A stretch of DNA of 64,000 nucleotides from Massilia timonae CCUG 45783 (lineage in GTDB: Bacteria; Pseudomonadota; Gammaproteobacteria; Burkholderiales; Burkholderiaceae_D). The first letter of the stretch is position 1; each line of letters starts with the position of its first letter. Below are positions 35,323 to 44,244 of the stretch, piece after piece. The notes under the pieces are model-generated. The model made no database searches, was not told the origin of the DNA, and was given only the letters and a program-made list of their open reading frames with translations. Location: contig NZ_JH992926.1 in assembly GCF_000315425.1 (NCBI RefSeq), positions 223,161 to 287,160 on the forward strand. Reading direction: 5' to 3'. The translations under genes were made by a program, and so were the position numbers.

Positions 35323-37800
35323 GTGGACCAGAAACAGAACAACGAGAACACGGAAACCGCGGACAGCGCGCCCACCGTGCAACAACGCATCAAGCAAGTC
35401 TCGCGGCGCCTCGCCCGGCGCCTGCTGGCCGGCGCCTCGACCCGGGCCGGCGCCCTCAAGAGCGGCGCCCATGCGCGCCTGCACGGCCGGCCGCTGCCGG
35501 TCAAACTGGCGCTGATCTCGCTCTGGAGCCTGGCCGCCGGCCTGATGGCGATCCTGGCCTGGCTCCTGATCCTGATCCCGTTCACCCCCGGCATCGACGA
35601 CCTGGAACAGGTCAGCCGCTCGCGCCCGACCGTGATCCTGGACGCCGGCGGGCGGCCGCTCGGCACCTTCGAGAAAGGCCTGCAGGAACGCGTCAGGCTG
35701 TCGCAGGTTTCGCCGCACGTGGTCGAGGCGCTGATCTCGACCGAGGACCACCGCTTCTACCAGCACCACGGCGTCGACTTCAAGCGCGTGGCCGGCGCGC
35801 TGTGGGCCAGCCTCAAGGGCGACCCGCAGGGCGGCTCGACCATCACCCAGCAGCTGGCGCGCAATATGTTCCCGCAAGAGATCGGCCGCGCGCGCAGCGT
35901 GAACCGCAAGATGAAGGAACTGATCACCGCGATCAAGATCGAGAACACCTACAGCAAGACCCAGATCCTCGAAGCCTACCTGAACACCGTGCCTTTCCTG
36001 TACAACGCCTACGGCATCGAGATGGCGGCGCGCACCTATTTCGGCAAGCCGGCTTCCCGGCTCGACGTGCTGGAGTCGGCGACCCTGGTCGGCATGCTCA
36101 AGGGCACCCATTACTACAATCCGGTGGCCAATCCCGAGCGCTCGCTGGCGCGCCGCAACGTGGTGCTGGGCCAGATGCGCAAGCATGGCGCCTTCGACGA
36201 CAAGCGCTACGCGCAACTGGTCAAGCGCCCATTGCGCCTGCGCTTCGCGCGCCTGCCCGACCGCAGCGGCAAGGACGACCATTTCACCCATCACGTGCGC
36301 AAGTGGCTGCTCGACTGGGCCGACGAGAACGACTACAACCTGCAGCTGGACGGCCTGGTGGTGCGCACCACGCTCGACCCGGAACTGCAGGCGGCGGCCG
36401 AGCGCGCGGTGCGGCGCCAGGCCGACATCCTGCAGGCGATCGCCGACGTCGAATGGGCCAACCCCAACGTGCCGCGTTCGACCGCCACCGCCACCTATAC
36501 CGCGATCCGCCCGAACATCGCCCCGTTCTCCTACTACTGGATCACCAATGCGCGCGTGCTGGACGCTTTCGTGCGCGAGAGCGGCGCCTACCGCAACGCG
36601 GTCGAGGAGGGCGAGGAACCGGCCGCCGCGCTCAAGCGCCTGAAGGCCGATCGCGGCTTCATGAACGAACTCAAGAGCGCCAAGTCGCGCCTGGAAGCCG
36701 GCTTCGTCGCGGTCGACCCGGCCAGCGGCGAGGTCAAGGCCTGGGTCGGCAGCCGCGACTTCGAGCGTGACCAGTACGACCACGTGGCCCAGGCCGCACG
36801 CCAGCCGGGATCGACCTTCAAGCCCTTCGTCTACGGCGCGGCGCTCGAGCGCGGCATCCCGCCCGACCAGGCCTACCGCGACGTGGTGCTCGAATTCAAG
36901 GGCGACGACGGCAGCGTATGGAAACCCACCGACATGGACGGCAACAGCGGCCGCTCGATGCCGATGCGCGACGGCCTGGTGTTCTCGAAGAACACGATCA
37001 CGGCCCAGGTGAGCCAGGATGTGGGCATCGGGCCGATCGTGCGCCTGGCCCAGGGCCTGGGCATCCGCCAGAGCCGGCTGGAGGCGGTGCCCTCGCTGGC
37101 TCTGGGCACCAGCCCGGTCACCCTGCTCGAGATGGTGAGCAGCTACGCCACCATCGCGGCCCTGGGCGAGTACCGCACGCCGATTTTCGTGCGCGCCATC
37201 GAGGACCGCGAAGGGAATGTGATCGCCGATTTCGGCGTCGGCCAGCCAGAGCGCGCGATGTCGCGCGAGTCGGCCGAAGCGCTGATCGACATGCTGCGCG
37301 GCGTCGTCACCCGCGGCACCGGCAACGGGGTGCGCAGCCGCTTCGGCATTCGCGGCGACCTGGCGGCCAAGACCGGCACCAGCCAGAACAACCAGGACGG
37401 CTGGTTCATCATGATGCACCCGAACCTGGTGGCCGGGGCCTGGGTCGGCTTCAACGACAACCGCGTCACTATCCGCAGCAGCTATTGGGGGCAGGGCGGC
37501 CACAATGCGGCGCTGGTGGTGGGCGACTTCTTCCGCGGCGCGTTCGATGCCGGCAGCCTGGACGCCCAGGCCACGCTGCCCGGCTGGCGCGCGCCGGAGC
37601 CGCGCCGCTACGTGGAGGAAGAAGAGCCCGAGGAAATCTATCTCGACGAGGCGGTGGAGGTGGCGCCGGAAGGCGGCCCCGAAGAGATCGAGATTCCCCT
37701 TCCGCTAGAGCCCAGCGAGGTCATCGAGCCGCTCGAGGCCGCGCCTATCGCGCCGCCGACCTCGGCGCCGGTCCCGGTGCCGCTTCCGCCGGAGCTGTAG
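35323..37800 (+). CDS. Class A penicillin-binding protein (transglycosylase-transpeptidase)
   Basis: 825 residues. Cytoplasmic tail, one membrane segment (about 60-90), GT51 transglycosylase with the catalytic Glu in STEDHRFYQHHGVD (about 140) and GGSTITQQLARN, then a transpeptidase domain with STFK (Ser497), SKN (555) and KTGT (683). The C-terminus is an acidic/Pro-rich tail. GTG start at 35323 with AGGA upstream. PbpC/Mrc-like peptidoglycan polymerase at the inner membrane. The last 56 bases overlap the convergent M23 peptidase gene. Confidence 0.93.
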   Translation: MDQKQNNENTETADSAPTVQQRIKQVSRRLARRLLAGASTRAGALKSGAHARLHGRPLPVKLALISLWSLAAGLMAILAWLLILIPFTPGIDDLEQVSRSRPTVILDAGGRPLGTFEKGLQERVRLSQVSPHVVEALISTEDHRFYQHHGVDFKRVAGALWASLKGDPQGGSTITQQLARNMFPQEIGRARSVNRKMKELITAIKIENTYSKTQILEAYLNTVPFLYNAYGIEMAARTYFGKPASRLDVLESATLVGMLKGTHYYNPVANPERSLARRNVVLGQMRKHGAFDDKRYAQLVKRPLRLRFARLPDRSGKDDHFTHHVRKWLLDWADENDYNLQLDGLVVRTTLDPELQAAAERAVRRQADILQAIADVEWANPNVPRSTATATYTAIRPNIAPFSYYWITNARVLDAFVRESGAYRNAVEEGEEPAAALKRLKADRGFMNELKSAKSRLEAGFVAVDPASGEVKAWVGSRDFERDQYDHVAQAARQPGSTFKPFVYGAALERGIPPDQAYRDVVLEFKGDDGSVWKPTDMDGNSGRSMPMRDGLVFSKNTITAQVSQDVGIGPIVRLAQGLGIRQSRLEAVPSLALGTSPVTLLEMVSSYATIAALGEYRTPIFVRAIEDREGNVIADFGVGQPERAMSRESAEALIDMLRGVVTRGTGNGVRSRFGIRGDLAAKTGTSQNNQDGWFIMMHPNLVAGAWVGFNDNRVTIRSSYWGQGGHNAALVVGDFFRGAFDAGSLDAQATLPGWRAPEPRRYVEEEEPEEIYLDEAVEVAPEGGPEEIEIPLPLEPSEVIEPLEAAPIAPPTSAPVPVPLPPEL

Positions 37801-38344
37801 CCGAGGCCGGAGCGGCGATCAGGGCCGGATCGGCCTTCAGCAGCGGATAGGGGTTGATGGCGCCGCCGGTGTCGTACACGCCGTAGTGCAGGTGCGGCGG
37901 CGTGCCCTTGGCGTTGCCCGTATCGCCGACATAGCCCAGCACCCGGCCGGCCTCGATGCGCATGCCGGGTTCGACGTCCGAATAACCATCCAGGTGGGCG
38001 TAATAGTGGCGCTGGCCGCCGGGTCCCAGCACCCAGACCACCAGGCCGCCGAGGCGGTTGGTGCCCACCCGGGTCACGATGCCCTCGGTGCTGGACACGA
38101 CCGGCGTTCCGCGCCGGGCGAAGATGTCGATCCCTTCGTGCTTGCGGCCCTCGCTGCGCGTGCCGCCCCAGGTGTCGCGCAGCGCGCGTGGACGCACGCC
38201 CTCGACCGGCACCGGCAGCGCCTGGGGCTTGGGCATGGCCGCCAGGCGCATGGTGTACAGGGCGCGCTCGATGTAGGGCTCCAGCAGGCCATACGCCAGC
38301 ACCAGAAAGACGGCGAGGAACAGGGTACGCAGGAGAGTGGCCAT
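37745..38344 (-). CDS. M23 family metallopeptidase
   Basis: 199 residues. N-terminal membrane segment or uncleaved signal (LLRTLFLAVFLVLAYGLL), then an M23/LytM domain with zinc motifs HEGIDIF (HxxxD) and HLHYG (HxH). Either a peptidoglycan endopeptidase or a hydrolase activator at the periplasmic face. The Ala/Pro-rich C-terminus is encoded opposite the PBP tail: the two reading frames share 56 bases. No good Shine-Dalgarno before the ATG. Confidence 0.88.
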   Translation of the reverse strand: MATLLRTLFLAVFLVLAYGLLEPYIERALYTMRLAAMPKPQALPVPVEGVRPRALRDTWGGTRSEGRKHEGIDIFARRGTPVVSSTEGIVTRVGTNRLGGLVVWVLGPGGQRHYYAHLDGYSDVEPGMRIEAGRVLGYVGDTGNAKGTPPHLHYGVYDTGGAINPYPLLKADPALIAAPASATAPAEAAPGPAPRSAAR

Positions 38345-38355
38345 CGAGCGCCCGT

Positions 38356-39195
38356 CTACAGGATCGGCGTGCCGCCAGTCACGGCGATGCGCGCCCCCGA
38401 GATATAGCTCGCTTCATCGGACGCCAGCATCACGAACACCGGCGCCACCTCCTTGGGCTGGCCGGCGCGCTTCATCGGCACCTGGCTGCCGAAGTTCTCG
38501 ACCTGGTCGGGCGGCATGGTCGACGGGATCAAGGGCGTCCAGATCGGGCCCGGCGCCACCGAGTTGACGCGGATGCCCTTGTCCGCCAGCAGCTGGGCCA
38601 GGCCGGCGCTGAAGTTCGCGATCGCGCCCTTGGTGGTGGCGTACGGCAGCAGGGTGGGCTTGGGATTGTCCGAGTTGATCGAGGTGGTGTTGATGATCGA
38701 GGAGCCGGGCGACATGTGCTTCACCGCGGCCTTGCAAAGGTGGAACATCGCGGTGATGTTCACCTTGAAGGTGTAGTCCCATTCGTCGTCGGGGATCTCG
38801 TCGAGCGAGTCGTGCGACATCTGGAAGGCGGCGTTGTTGACCAGCACGTCGATGCGGCCGAATTCGGCCACCGCCTTGTCGATGATGGCGCGGCAATGCG
38901 CGCGGTCGGCGATGTCACCCGGCACCAGGATCGCGCGGCGGCCGGCTTCCTCGACCAGGCGCGCCGTTTCCTTCGCGTCGTCGTGCTCGTCGAGGTAAGA
39001 GATCAGGACATCGGCGCCCTCGCGCGCGAAGGCCAGCGCCACCGCGCGACCGATGCCGCTGTCCCCGCCGGTGATCACGGTGGCCTTGTCCTGCAGCCGG
39101 CTTGATCCGCGGTAGCTCGTTTCGCCGTGGTCGGCTTGCGGGGTCAGCTCGGCTTCATGGCCGGGCGGTTGCTGCTGTTGCTTCGGAATATCCAT
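38356..39195 (-). CDS. SDR oxidoreductase, general-stress type
   Basis: 279 residues. Long hydrophilic N-terminal extension (QQQQPPGHEAELTPQ), then the SDR core with TGGDSGIGRAVA, NNAAFQ (NNAG variant), Ser in NTTSIN and YATTKGA (YxxxK). The extension and the sequence are typical of the YhdF/YdaD-like general stress SDRs. ATG at 39195 has GGAG upstream; 39207 is an alternative. Follows a DUF3606 gene on the same strand. Confidence 0.88.
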   Translation of the reverse strand: MDIPKQQQQPPGHEAELTPQADHGETSYRGSSRLQDKATVITGGDSGIGRAVALAFAREGADVLISYLDEHDDAKETARLVEEAGRRAILVPGDIADRAHCRAIIDKAVAEFGRIDVLVNNAAFQMSHDSLDEIPDDEWDYTFKVNITAMFHLCKAAVKHMSPGSSIINTTSINSDNPKPTLLPYATTKGAIANFSAGLAQLLADKGIRVNSVAPGPIWTPLIPSTMPPDQVENFGSQVPMKRAGQPKEVAPVFVMLASDEASYISGARIAVTGGTPIL

Positions 39196-39295
39196 CGTGT
39201 GCTCCATGTCTGGGTGCAAAGGGTAGGGAAATGAACGGGCAATAGAGAGCGCGGACCGGCCGGCGGCTGGTCCGCGCGATCGAACGGGAAGCGGT

Positions 39296-39472
39296 TCAGC
39301 GGCCGAGGTGTTCGCGCACCGCGCTGGCGCTCACGCCGACCTGGTCGACGGCGCGCTGCAGTTCCTCGCGTGTAACGCCCAGCGCGTCGGTCCAGTAACG
39401 CACCTCGTGCTCCTCGTGCATATTGATGCGGGAACGGTCCTGCTGACCGCGTTTGTTCAAGTCATCCGACAT
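39296..39472 (-). CDS. DUF3606 domain small protein
   Basis: 58 residues. MSDDLNKRGQQDRSRIN followed by EVRYWTDALGVTREELQRAVDQVG matches the DUF3606 pattern, common in proteobacterial stress regions; function unknown. Good ribosome site (AGGAG). Upstream of, and in line with, the SDR gene. Confidence 0.85.
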   Translation of the reverse strand: MSDDLNKRGQQDRSRINMHEEHEVRYWTDALGVTREELQRAVDQVGVSASAVREHLGR

Positions 39473-39654
39473 GATGTGCTCCTGATAAGACGATGAGTCA
39501 CAGGGTGACAGCCTCGGGAGCCAGGTTCCGTTAGGTGCCACACGCTAGGGGGCGATCGGGGCAGGCAAGAGCGCGGCCTGGCGCGCCGGCATGCCAGGCG
39601 GCGCGTTTTGAGGTACGCTTGCGGTATTCGAATAGCAATAAACCAGGAGACTCC

Positions 39655-39975
39655 ATGGCTGCCCCCTACGCTAGCAACCAACCCGAACGCAGCGCCATCG
39701 ACGCCACCCAGGGCCTGGTCGCCCTCGACTTCGGCGCCAACTGGTGCGGCTATTGCCGCGCCGCCGAGCCGCTGATCGACCAGGCGCTGGGCGACTATCC
39801 GGCCGCCCGCCACATCAGGGTCGAGGACGGCCCCGGCCGCCCGCTGGGCCGCTCGTTCCGCATCAAGCTGTGGCCGACGGTGGTGGTGCTCAAGGATGGC
39901 CAGGAAGTCGCGCGCGTGGTGCGTCCGGTCGACGCCGACGCGGTGCGCCAGGCCCTGGCCCAGGCGGGTGCATGA
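39655..39975 (+). CDS. Thioredoxin family protein
   Basis: 106 residues with the active-site motif WCGYC in LDFGANWCGYCRAAEPLID, and the cis-Pro in KLWPTVVVLKDGQ. No signal peptide, so cytoplasmic. The CGYC active site differs from the CGPC of thioredoxin. First gene of a three-gene chain with an MFS transporter (ATGA overlap) and a GNAT acetyltransferase. Confidence 0.88.
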   Translation: MAAPYASNQPERSAIDATQGLVALDFGANWCGYCRAAEPLIDQALGDYPAARHIRVEDGPGRPLGRSFRIKLWPTVVVLKDGQEVARVVRPVDADAVRQALAQAGA

Positions 39976-41267
39976 GCGAAGCCACGCTGGAAAGCCAAGC
40001 GGCGGGCAACAAACCCCGCACCGTCCTGTTTGCAAGCCTGATCGGCACCACGATCGAGTTCTACGATTTCTACATCTATGCCACCGCCGCGGTGCTGGTG
40101 TTTCCGCGCCTGTTCTTCCCGGCCGCCGACCCGGGCGCGGCCGTGCTGCAGTCGCTGGCGACCTTCGCCATCGCCTTCTTCGCGCGGCCGGTCGGCTCTG
40201 CCGTGTTCGGCCACTTCGGCGACCGCATCGGGCGCAAGGCGACCCTGGTCGCGGCCCTGCTCACGATGGGCCTGTCGACCATCCTGATCGGCCTCTTGCC
40301 CACCTATGCCCAGATCGGCGTGGCGGCGCCGCTGCTGCTGGCGCTGTGCCGCTTCGGCCAGGGCCTGGGCCTGGGCGGCGAATGGGGCGGGGCGGTGCTG
40401 CTCGCCACCGAGAACGCGCCGCCGGGCAAGCGCGCCTGGTACGGCATGTTCCCGCAGCTGGGCGCGCCGATCGGCTTCTTCCTGTCGGGCGGCGTGTTCC
40501 TGCTGCTGGGCGAGCTGATGAGCGACGAAGCCTTCTTCGCCTGGGGCTGGCGGATTCCCTTCCTGGCCAGCGCCTTGCTGGTGGCGGTGGGCCTGTACAT
40601 CCGCCTGAAGATCACCGAAACGCCCGACTTTCAAAAGGTGCTGGACCAGAAGGCGCGGGTCAAGGTGCCGATGGTGGCGGTGCTGCGCGACCACCGCCGC
40701 GCGCTGCTGCTCGGCACCCTGACCGCCTTGTCGACCTTCGTCATCTTCTACCTGATGACGGTGTTCGCGCTGAGCTGGGGCACCGCGCAGCTGGGCTACA
40801 CGCGCCAGGAATTCCTGGTGCTGCAGCTGTTCGCGGTGGTGTTCTTCGCGCTCACGATTCCGCCGTCGGCGCTGCTGGCCGACCGCCGCGGACGGCGCAG
40901 CGCGATGATGCTGGTGAGCGCCGCGATCGCCGTGTTCGGCCTGCTGTACGGGCCGCTGTTCGGCGCCGGCGGCTGGGTCGCGGTGACCCTGTTCATGGTC
41001 CTCGGCATGTGCCTGGTCGGCTTCACCTATGGCCCGCTCGGCACCTTGCTGGCCGAGATGTTCCCGCCCGAGGTGCGTTACACCGGCGCCTCGCTCACCT
41101 TCAACTTCGCCGGCATCCTCGGCGCCTCGGTGGCGCCCTATATCGCCCTGTGGCTGGCCACGAACCACGGGCTGGAATACGTCGGCTATTATCTGAGCGG
41201 CGCGGCGCTCATCAGCCTGGTCGCCCTGGCGCTGGCCAGGGACCTGGCGCCGTCGCCCGCCAGGTGA
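39972..41267 (+). CDS. MFS transporter, metabolite:H+ symporter type
   Basis: 431 residues, 12 membrane segments. MHS-family marks: GTTIEFYDFYIYATAAVLVFPRLFF, FGDRIGRKATL, LGGEWGGAVLLATENAP and WGWRIPFLASALLVAVGLYIRL. Substrate unknown, probably a small carboxylate or zwitterion. Starts within the thioredoxin stop codon and ends sharing GTGA with the GNAT gene. Confidence 0.9.
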   Translation: MSEATLESQAAGNKPRTVLFASLIGTTIEFYDFYIYATAAVLVFPRLFFPAADPGAAVLQSLATFAIAFFARPVGSAVFGHFGDRIGRKATLVAALLTMGLSTILIGLLPTYAQIGVAAPLLLALCRFGQGLGLGGEWGGAVLLATENAPPGKRAWYGMFPQLGAPIGFFLSGGVFLLLGELMSDEAFFAWGWRIPFLASALLVAVGLYIRLKITETPDFQKVLDQKARVKVPMVAVLRDHRRALLLGTLTALSTFVIFYLMTVFALSWGTAQLGYTRQEFLVLQLFAVVFFALTIPPSALLADRRGRRSAMMLVSAAIAVFGLLYGPLFGAGGWVAVTLFMVLGMCLVGFTYGPLGTLLAEMFPPEVRYTGASLTFNFAGILGASVAPYIALWLATNHGLEYVGYYLSGAALISLVALALARDLAPSPAR

Positions 41268-41812
41268 GCGGGCGCAGCTTCGGACGCCTCGCGGCGCGTG
41301 CTCCCGCGGCCGACGACGAGGCCTTCCTCGAGGCGCTCTACCTCGACTCCCGTCCCGACCTCGGCGCGCTGCCGGTCCCGCGTGGCGTCATCGAGGGCAT
41401 CGCGCGCCACCAGCGCGCCATGCAGCTCGACGATTATGCGCGGCGCTTCGCCGCGCCCGAGACCTGGCTGGTGACCGAAGAGGAGCGCCCGGTAGCGCGC
41501 ATCGTGCTGGCCGAAGAGGCCGGCGCGCTGCGCGTGGTGGACCTGTCGGTGGCGCCGGCCGCGCGGCGCAAGGGCATTGCCCGGTGTATCCTGCGCGCGC
41601 TGCAGGAGGAACGCGCGCGCGTCACGCTGCGTGTGCGCAGCGGTAACCTGGCCGCACGCCGGCTGTACGGGGCGCTGGGCTTCACGCTCCTGCACGCCGA
41701 TGACGCCGCCATGGAACTCGAGTGGCGCCTGACAGAAGCGCATCCGGATCGAGGCGCGCGGCGTCCGGGAGATGCGCCAGGCGATGACCTGGCGCGGGTG
41801 ACGAACGCCTAG
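41264..41812 (+). CDS. GNAT family N-acetyltransferase
   Basis: 182 residues. Acetyl-CoA loop in VVDLSVAPAARRKGIARCIL and the downstream NLAARRLYGALGFTLL strand are typical of GNAT proteins. Start inferred as the GTG at 41264, which overlaps the MFS stop (GTGA); the preceding open sequence in this frame is a shadow. Substrate unknown. Ends with a 4-base convergent overlap. Confidence 0.82.
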   Translation: MSGRSFGRLAARAPAADDEAFLEALYLDSRPDLGALPVPRGVIEGIARHQRAMQLDDYARRFAAPETWLVTEEERPVARIVLAEEAGALRVVDLSVAPAARRKGIARCILRALQEERARVTLRVRSGNLAARRLYGALGFTLLHADDAAMELEWRLTEAHPDRGARRPGDAPGDDLARVTNA

Positions 41813-42612
41813 AACGAATAGACCATCGTCAGCGAGGTCTGGGTATCGGTGTTCTTCTTGTCTTCCGGGACGTCGCTGTCGTTGCGCACGCTGAAGCCGG
41901 CCTTCATCTGCATGCTGCCGTTGATCTTGGTGCTGAGCGACGTTTCGGCCACCGAGTGGGTGTTGCCGGTGCCTTTCTCGACGCTGACGGTCTGGGCGAA
42001 GAAGGCCGATGGGCTGACCTGCCAGCGGAACTGGGCCGCGCTGCGCACCGTCATGCCGCGTTCTTCTTCCTCGTTGTCGCGCTTGCCGACCGAGTAACCC
42101 GGACCGATCTCGACGTCGAGCGTCTTGTCGGGCGCCGTGTACCAGCGCGAGCCGTAACCGATGCCGACCGTCGAATACTTGCGATAGGCGCCGAACCGGT
42201 CGTCGGTGTGGGTGGCCAGCACGAAGGCGCGGCGGCCGTCGCCCAGCAGCTTGAGCGAGGCCTTGGCCGAGGTGGCCCAGCGCTGCGCCGAGCGGCTCTT
42301 CACGGGCTCGCCGAACTCGTCCTCGTACTCGTCTTCCTTGAAGTACCCGCTGGCGATGAATTCATGGCTCCAGCGCGCGGTCTCGTGACGGGCGTCGATC
42401 TTGCCCGTGACCGAGGTGCCGTTGGTATTGCCCGAGGTCGTGATCGCGCCGAGTTCGGCGGAGGTGAACCAGCCGCCGTCGGGAATCGCCGGCATCGCAA
42501 CGGTGAGCGGCGCATGGACGTCGCCGACTTGCGGAAGGTCCGGAGCGGCGAGCGCCACACCGGGGAGGCCGGCCAGGGCCAGCGCCAGGATCGAAAATGG
42601 TTTCATCAGCAT
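41809..42612 (-). CDS. DUF481 outer-membrane beta-barrel protein
   Basis: 267 residues. Signal peptide (MKPFSILALALAGLPGVALA), then alternating beta-strand sequence ending in Phe (LTMVYSF), as in outer-membrane barrels. DUF481 marks: GWFTSAELGAITTSGNTNGTSVTGK and the acidic loop YFKEDEYEDEFGEPVKS. The family is salt-induced and of unknown function. Start may be 42606. A TACAAT -10-like box sits at 42724-42719 upstream. Confidence 0.85.
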   Translation of the reverse strand: MLMKPFSILALALAGLPGVALAAPDLPQVGDVHAPLTVAMPAIPDGGWFTSAELGAITTSGNTNGTSVTGKIDARHETARWSHEFIASGYFKEDEYEDEFGEPVKSRSAQRWATSAKASLKLLGDGRRAFVLATHTDDRFGAYRKYSTVGIGYGSRWYTAPDKTLDVEIGPGYSVGKRDNEEEERGMTVRSAAQFRWQVSPSAFFAQTVSVEKGTGNTHSVAETSLSTKINGSMQMKAGFSVRNDSDVPEDKKNTDTQTSLTMVYSF

Positions 42613-42818
42613 CTATGCGGTCGCATGGGCTGCGCCGTACCGCGTGGCATGCGCAGGGCGACCGGCCCATCGTTCGTGGATCGTGCGCGACCGTGGTGAT
42701 AGCCGCGAGTTGGCGGACATTGTAACGCAAAGACAGCGCGATGCGATGCAATCGGGCATGAATGGGCGCTTGTTTAGTCGAGGCCGGCGCGAACGACCGG
42801 TCACTTTTATCGAGCGAC

Positions 42819-44111
42819 TCAAGTGCCGACGTAGACGATCTTGAAAGCGAACAGCGCCGCGATCACCCACACCACCGGCTTGACCTCGCGCGCGCGGCCG
42901 GTCAGCAGCTTGAGCACCGCATAGCTGATGAAGCCGAAGGCGATGCCTTCGGCGATCGAATAGGTGAACGGCATGCCCAGGGCGGTCACGGCGGCCGGGA
43001 TGCTCTCGGTGCTGTCGCCCCATTCGACGTCGCCCAGGTCGGACAACATCAGGCAGGCCACGAACAGCAGCGCCGGCGCGGTGGCGTAGGGCGGCACCAC
43101 GGCCGCCAGCGGCGCGATGAACAGGCAGGCCAGGAACAGCGCGGCCACGGTCAGGGCGGTGAGGCCGGTGCGCCCGCCGGCCTGCACGCCGGACGCGCTT
43201 TCCAGGTAGGCGGTGGTGCTCGAGGTGCCCAGCACGCTGCCGGCGACGATCGCGCCGCTGTCGGCCAGCAGCGCCTTGTTCATCCGGTCCATCTTGCCCT
43301 CGACCAGCAGGCCGGCGCGGCGCGCCACGCCCATCAGGGTGCCGGTGGCGTCGAACAGCTCGACCAGGAAGAACACCAGCACCACGTTCAGGATGCCGGC
43401 GGCGAGGGCGCCCGGGATGTCGAGCTGGAACAAGGTCGGTTCGATCGACGGCGGCAGCGAGAACAGGCCCTGGTAGGTGTTCCCGCCGAAGAAGAAGCTG
43501 AGCACCGTCACCAGCACGATGCCGATCAGGATCGCGCCGCGCACGCGCAGGCGGTCCAGCGCCACGATGGCGAAGAAGCCGACGATCGCCATGATCGCGG
43601 CCGGCTGGTGCAGGTCGCCGGCCTTGACCAGGGTGGCTTCGTTGGCCACCACGATGCCCGCGTTCTTGAGGGCGATCAGGGCCAGGAACATGCCGAGGCC
43701 GACCGTGATCGCGACCCGCATCGAGCGTGGGATGCCGTCCACGATCATGGCGCGCAGGCCCACCATGGTGACCAGGATGAACAGGCAGCCCGAGATGAAC
43801 ACGGCGCCCAGCGCCGCCTGCCACGGGATGCCCATGCCGAGCACCACGGCGTAGGCGAAATAGGCGTTGAGCCCCATGCCGGGCGCCATCGCGATCGGGT
43901 AGTTGGCGTACAGGCCCATGATGGCGGTGCCGCCGGCGGCCACCAGGCAGGTGGCGACGAACACCGATTCCTTCGGCATGCCGGCGTCCCCCAGGATCGA
44001 GGGGTTCACGAAGATGATGTAGACCATCGTCAGGAAGGTGGTCAGTCCGGCCATCATCTCGGTGCGGATGTTGGTCTTGTTTTCGCTGAGTTTGAAGAGT
44101 CGTTCGAGCAT
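42819..44111 (-). CDS. AzgA-like NCS2 purine permease
   Basis: 430 residues. Opening LFKLSENKTNIRTEMMAGLTTFLTMVYIIFVNPSILGDAGMP (in parts), then MAPGMGLNAYFAYAVV, TALTVAALFLACLFIAPLA and WGDSTESIPA are AzgA/GhxP family marks. Imports adenine, guanine or hypoxanthine by proton symport, from homology. ATG at 44111 chosen because the family starts just before ERLFKL. Confidence 0.9.
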   Translation of the reverse strand: MLERLFKLSENKTNIRTEMMAGLTTFLTMVYIIFVNPSILGDAGMPKESVFVATCLVAAGGTAIMGLYANYPIAMAPGMGLNAYFAYAVVLGMGIPWQAALGAVFISGCLFILVTMVGLRAMIVDGIPRSMRVAITVGLGMFLALIALKNAGIVVANEATLVKAGDLHQPAAIMAIVGFFAIVALDRLRVRGAILIGIVLVTVLSFFFGGNTYQGLFSLPPSIEPTLFQLDIPGALAAGILNVVLVFFLVELFDATGTLMGVARRAGLLVEGKMDRMNKALLADSGAIVAGSVLGTSSTTAYLESASGVQAGGRTGLTALTVAALFLACLFIAPLAAVVPPYATAPALLFVACLMLSDLGDVEWGDSTESIPAAVTALGMPFTYSIAEGIAFGFISYAVLKLLTGRAREVKPVVWVIAALFAFKIVYVGT

Positions 44112-44244
44112 GGGGGACTTTCTGGATTCGTTTTTTGCCCGAAGCATAACACCGGGACACGCCGCTTGCAGCCCGCGGCGCTACGCCGGGCCGCGCGGCG
44201 GTGTTACCATGCCGGCTCGAACCTCCATCTATTTTGTCCACACT

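Noticed and set aside
35305..37503. A 732-codon minus-strand open frame opposite the PBP gene
   Set aside because: Same shadow pattern; the PBP motifs on the other strand are unambiguous.
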